Origin: a bacterium
GTDB taxonomy: Bacteria; Verrucomicrobiota; Verrucomicrobiia; Limisphaerales; J093
DNA length: 8,707 bases
Assembly: GCA_021784265.1 (NCBI GenBank)
Contig: JAJXTA010000084.1
Coordinates: 1 to 8,707, forward strand
Reading direction: 5' to 3'
The notes under the pieces were generated by a model. It worked only from the letters and a program-made list of their open reading frames with translations. It was not told the origin of the DNA and ran no database searches. Positions 6,585 through 8,707 of this stretch are shown piece after piece (within the stretch, counting starts at the first letter, position 1; each line of letters begins with the position of its first letter). The position numbers were made by a program, and so were the translations under genes.

Positions 6585-8538
6585 AGGCGGTGGCGCGGTC
6601 GGCTTCGAGCGCCGCGAGACTGGTGGCGGCCGGTTCCCATTCCCCGTTGCGGGCTTCCAGTTCCTCGAGGAGGGCTTGCAGCTCCCGGTTGACCTTGAGG
6701 GCCCGGCCTGATTCCTCGTAGGTCTCGGGTCGTTCGAGTTCGGCGGTCAGTTCGGCCTGACGCCGTTCCAACTGGTGGATCGCCGCCTCGAGGTTGGCGA
6801 CCTGTTCCCGCAGGTTCTGGAGGTCACGGTATCGGGCTTGGCGCGCCGCGGCGGCTTGGCGCCGCTGTTCCTTGCGCTCTTGGGCCAGCCTGGGGGCCGC
6901 GTCGAGGGGGGTGTCCGGCCGCCCGGCGCTGGCGGCGGCGGGTGGGAAGGCCGCTGCCCGGGCAGGGGCGGTTTTATCCAGGTAGTATTGGTACCCGCCG
7001 GGGTAGTGGGTGAGCTGGCCGTGCTGGACATGCACGGCATGGTTGGCCAGCGCGCGGATGAAGTAAACGTCGTGGCTGATGAAGACCAGGGTGCCGGCGA
7101 ACTGCAGGAGCGCGGCGACGAGCGCCTCGACGCTGGCCAGGTCCAGGTGCGTGGTCGGCTCATCCATCAACAAGAGGTTCGGTGGGTCCAGGAGGAGCTT
7201 GACCAGGGCCAGCCGGCTCTTTTCGCCCCCGCTCAGCACGCCGACCGGCTTGAACACGTCGTCGCCGCGGAAGAGGAAGGCCCCCAGCACCGTGCGGACG
7301 AAGGTCTCCGTCAGCCGTTGCGGGGTGTCGAAGGCCTCCTCCAGGACGGTGCGGTCGGCGTGGAGCATGTCGATGCGGTATTGGGAGTAGTAACCGGAGC
7401 GGACGTTGTGGCCCAGGCGGCGTTCGCCGGCTTGGGGGGTGAGGACGCCCGCCAGGAGCTTTAAGAGGGTGGATTTGCCCGCCCCGTTGGGGCCGACCAG
7501 CACCACCCGTTGGCCGCGCTCGGCCTGGAAGGCCAACTGGTCATAGACCACTTGGCGGCCATAGGCGAAATGAACCCCCTCGAGGGACACGACCCGGAGT
7601 CCGCTGCGGGGTGGCTGGGGGAAGGTGAAGCTGATGGTGGCCTCGGGGGCTTGGGGCGCCTCGAGTTTCTCCATGCGCTCGATCTGCTTGAGCTTGCTCT
7701 GGGCTTGGGCGGCCTTGGTGTTCTTGGCGCGGAACCGGTCGGCGAAGGCCTGGAGGCGGGCAATCTGGCGCTGTTGATTCTTCCAGGCGGCCAGGAGCTG
7801 CTCCTCGTTGGCCTGACGCTGCTGGAGGTAGGCGTCGTAATTGCCCCGGTAGCGGAACAGCCGGCCTTGCCTGATCTCGACCACGGTCGTGACCAGTTGA
7901 TTGAGGAACTCACGGTCGTGAGAGATCATGAGGATGGCACCCGGATAGGTGCGGAGGTACTCTTGGAACCAGAGCAAGGCCTCCAGGTCCAAGTGGTTGG
8001 TGGGCTCGTCGAGCATGAGCAAGTCCGGTTCCTGGACCAGCAGGCGGGCCAGGTGGGCGCGCATGACCCACCCACCGCTCAATTCTCCGGCCCGCCGGGC
8101 GAAGTCGGTCTGGCGAAAGCCCAAGCCTTCGAGCACCTGCTTGGCCTTGGCCTCGAGGCGGTGGCCGTCCAAGTCCTCGAACCGGCGCTGGGCGTCGGGG
8201 TCCGCGTGCTCCCCGGGGTGCCCGGCGGCGGGGCGGTGGTGGAGGCGCTGTCGCAGGGCCGCCAGCTCCGGGGTAATCCCAGCCGCCAGATCCAGGACCG
8301 TCTCGGGGCCGACGGGGGCGTTCTCTTGGGGCAGGTGCCCCAGGCGGGTGCCCCGGAGGAGCTCGACCCGCCCCGCGTCCGGGGGTGTGGTCCCCAGCAC
8401 CAGCGCGAAGAGCGTGGACTTGCCCGCGCCGTTGGGGCCGACCAATCCCAGCCGGTCCGGGCGGTTGACCTGCAAGGAGACCTGGGCGAACAGGGTGCGT
8501 CCGCCGTAGGCCTTGCTCACATCGGAAAGCGACAGCAT
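6577..8538 (-). CDS. ABC-F family ATP-binding protein (YheS/YdiF-like)
   Basis: The protein has 653 residues, with ATG at 8538-8536 and TAG at 6579-6577. This is a soluble ABC-F protein with two nucleotide-binding domains and no membrane segments, expected to act on ribosomes in the cytoplasm. First domain: Walker A GPNGAGKST (34-42), Q-loop Gln71, signature LSGGW (153-157), Walker B with DEPTNHLDL (Glu178) and SHD (His207). Second domain: Walker A (349-357), Q-loop Gln386, signature LSGGEKSRL (435-443), Walker B with DEPTTHLDL (Glu460) and SHD (His489). The linker (~230-300) carries ADRFRAKNTKAAQAQSKLKQ, the tRNA-contacting helical region typical of ABC-F proteins and closest to YheS. A charged coiled-coil tail spans ~550-640, and total length agrees with YheS/Uup. 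A TTG at 8616 would add 26 residues, but family proteins start at MLSLxDVSKAYGG-like sequence, so ATG 8538 is preferred. No Shine-Dalgarno is evident. Whether it relieves stalling or confers antibiotic resistance cannot be told from sequence. Confidence 0.93.
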   Translation of the reverse strand: MLSLSDVSKAYGGRTLFAQVSLQVNRPDRLGLVGPNGAGKSTLFALVLGTTPPDAGRVELLRGTRLGHLPQENAPVGPETVLDLAAGITPELAALRQRLHHRPAAGHPGEHADPDAQRRFEDLDGHRLEAKAKQVLEGLGFRQTDFARRAGELSGGWVMRAHLARLLVQEPDLLMLDEPTNHLDLEALLWFQEYLRTYPGAILMISHDREFLNQLVTTVVEIRQGRLFRYRGNYDAYLQQRQANEEQLLAAWKNQQRQIARLQAFADRFRAKNTKAAQAQSKLKQIERMEKLEAPQAPEATISFTFPQPPRSGLRVVSLEGVHFAYGRQVVYDQLAFQAERGQRVVLVGPNGAGKSTLLKLLAGVLTPQAGERRLGHNVRSGYYSQYRIDMLHADRTVLEEAFDTPQRLTETFVRTVLGAFLFRGDDVFKPVGVLSGGEKSRLALVKLLLDPPNLLLMDEPTTHLDLASVEALVAALLQFAGTLVFISHDVYFIRALANHAVHVQHGQLTHYPGGYQYYLDKTAPARAAAFPPAAASAGRPDTPLDAAPRLAQERKEQRRQAAAARQARYRDLQNLREQVANLEAAIHQLERRQAELTAELERPETYEESGRALKVNRELQALLEELEARNGEWEPAATSLAALEADRATASR

Positions 8539-8673
8539 GCGGCGGGGATGGTGGCGCGGGGGTGGCAGGCCGACAAGCGCCAAACAGGGTGCGAGAGGGC
8601 CACTTTCGGCACGCAACGTGCTATTTGCTGAGGGTGTCGAGTACCCAACGATTGGGCGGGGGAGTTGTCCAAT
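8539..8673. promoter_or_regulatory. Probable upstream/divergent regulatory region of the ABC-F gene
   Basis: About 135 bp lie between the ABC-F start and a possible plus-strand start at 8674. The ABC-F promoter should be here or just beyond. I found no -35/-10 pair that I would defend. A small palindrome, CCCAA (8644-8648) and TTGGG (8652-8656) separated by three bases, could be an operator half-site pair, but it is short enough to be chance. Confidence 0.3.
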
Positions 8674-8707
8674 ATGATGGCGAGCCGAGCGGCGGCGGCG
8701 GTGGCGC
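8674..8707 (+). CDS. Possible start of a divergent gene (3' partial)
   Basis: ATG codons at 8674 and 8677 open a frame reading MMASRAAAAVA to the window edge. A purine-rich GGGGGAG ends at 8664, nine bases before the first ATG, which is an acceptable Shine-Dalgarno spacing. It lies divergent to the ABC-F gene. The visible part is only 11 codons and low in complexity (GCG repeats), so product and reality are both uncertain. An Ala-rich start after one Arg could be an export signal or simple G+C-rich noise. Confidence 0.28.
   Translation, partial: MMASRAAAAVA

Noticed and set aside
7510..8631. Plus-strand open frame of 373 codons opposite the ABC-F gene
   Set aside because: Walker, signature and linker motifs on the minus strand fix the true coding strand. 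The plus frame is Leu/Gly/Glu-rich antisense.
8620..8660. Candidate -35/-10 promoter elements near the ABC-F start
   Set aside because: The best matches, such as TTGGGT with AAATAG on the minus strand and TGCTATTTG on the plus strand, agree poorly with consensus or lack a partner element at proper spacing.
8690..8707. GCG-rich simple repeat at the window edge
   Set aside because: Too short to call a repeat feature, and in keeping with the overall G+C bias and possible Ala codons.

Overview
The window reads as ordinary chromosomal DNA from a high-G+C, Gram-negative member of the Planctomycetota-Verrucomicrobiota-Chlamydiota group, most likely a Verrucomicrobiota bacterium (Pedosphaera/Limisphaera-like). 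This assignment is an inference. It rests on three things: a very large secreted protein built from Ig-like and LamG-like modules and ending in the asparagine/threonine-rich, FYR-terminated module common in that phylum; a secreted esterase fused to an SMP-30-type beta-propeller; and a strongly G+C-rich composition. No rRNA, tRNA, CRISPR array, insertion sequence or phage gene was seen.

Layout. (1) Positions 2-3892, plus strand: the 3' part of a giant modular surface or secreted protein, whose 5' end lies outside the window. It contains an Ig-like domain cut by the window edge, another Ig-like domain, then three copies of a LamG-like plus Ig-like unit with an almost exact 990-bp period, a further Ig-like domain and a C-terminal module. 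(2) Positions 3893-4165: a short convergent intergenic region packed with inverted repeats, probably terminators for both flanking genes and possibly a dispersed repeat. (3) Positions 4166-5962, minus strand: an exported two-domain protein with an N-terminal Fes/esterase-D-like alpha/beta hydrolase and a C-terminal SMP-30/gluconolactonase-like propeller. (4) Positions 5963-6576: about 614 bp without a convincing gene, containing a perfect 10-bp stem-loop and smaller hairpins. (5) Positions 6577-8538, minus strand: a cytoplasmic ABC-F ATPase with two nucleotide-binding domains, most like the YheS/YdiF type. (6) Positions 8539-8707: a probable divergent intergenic region, with a possible start of a plus-strand gene at 8674.

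The genes do not form an obvious operon. The giant protein and the esterase converge. The esterase and the ABC-F gene share a strand but are separated by a long gap. The two exported proteins fit a polysaccharide-degrading, surface-protein-rich lifestyle. The ABC-F protein is a translation-associated housekeeping factor. I did not find a new multi-gene system. The points most worth a second look are the exact long-period repeats in the giant protein, the fused hydrolase, and the structured intergenic DNA.
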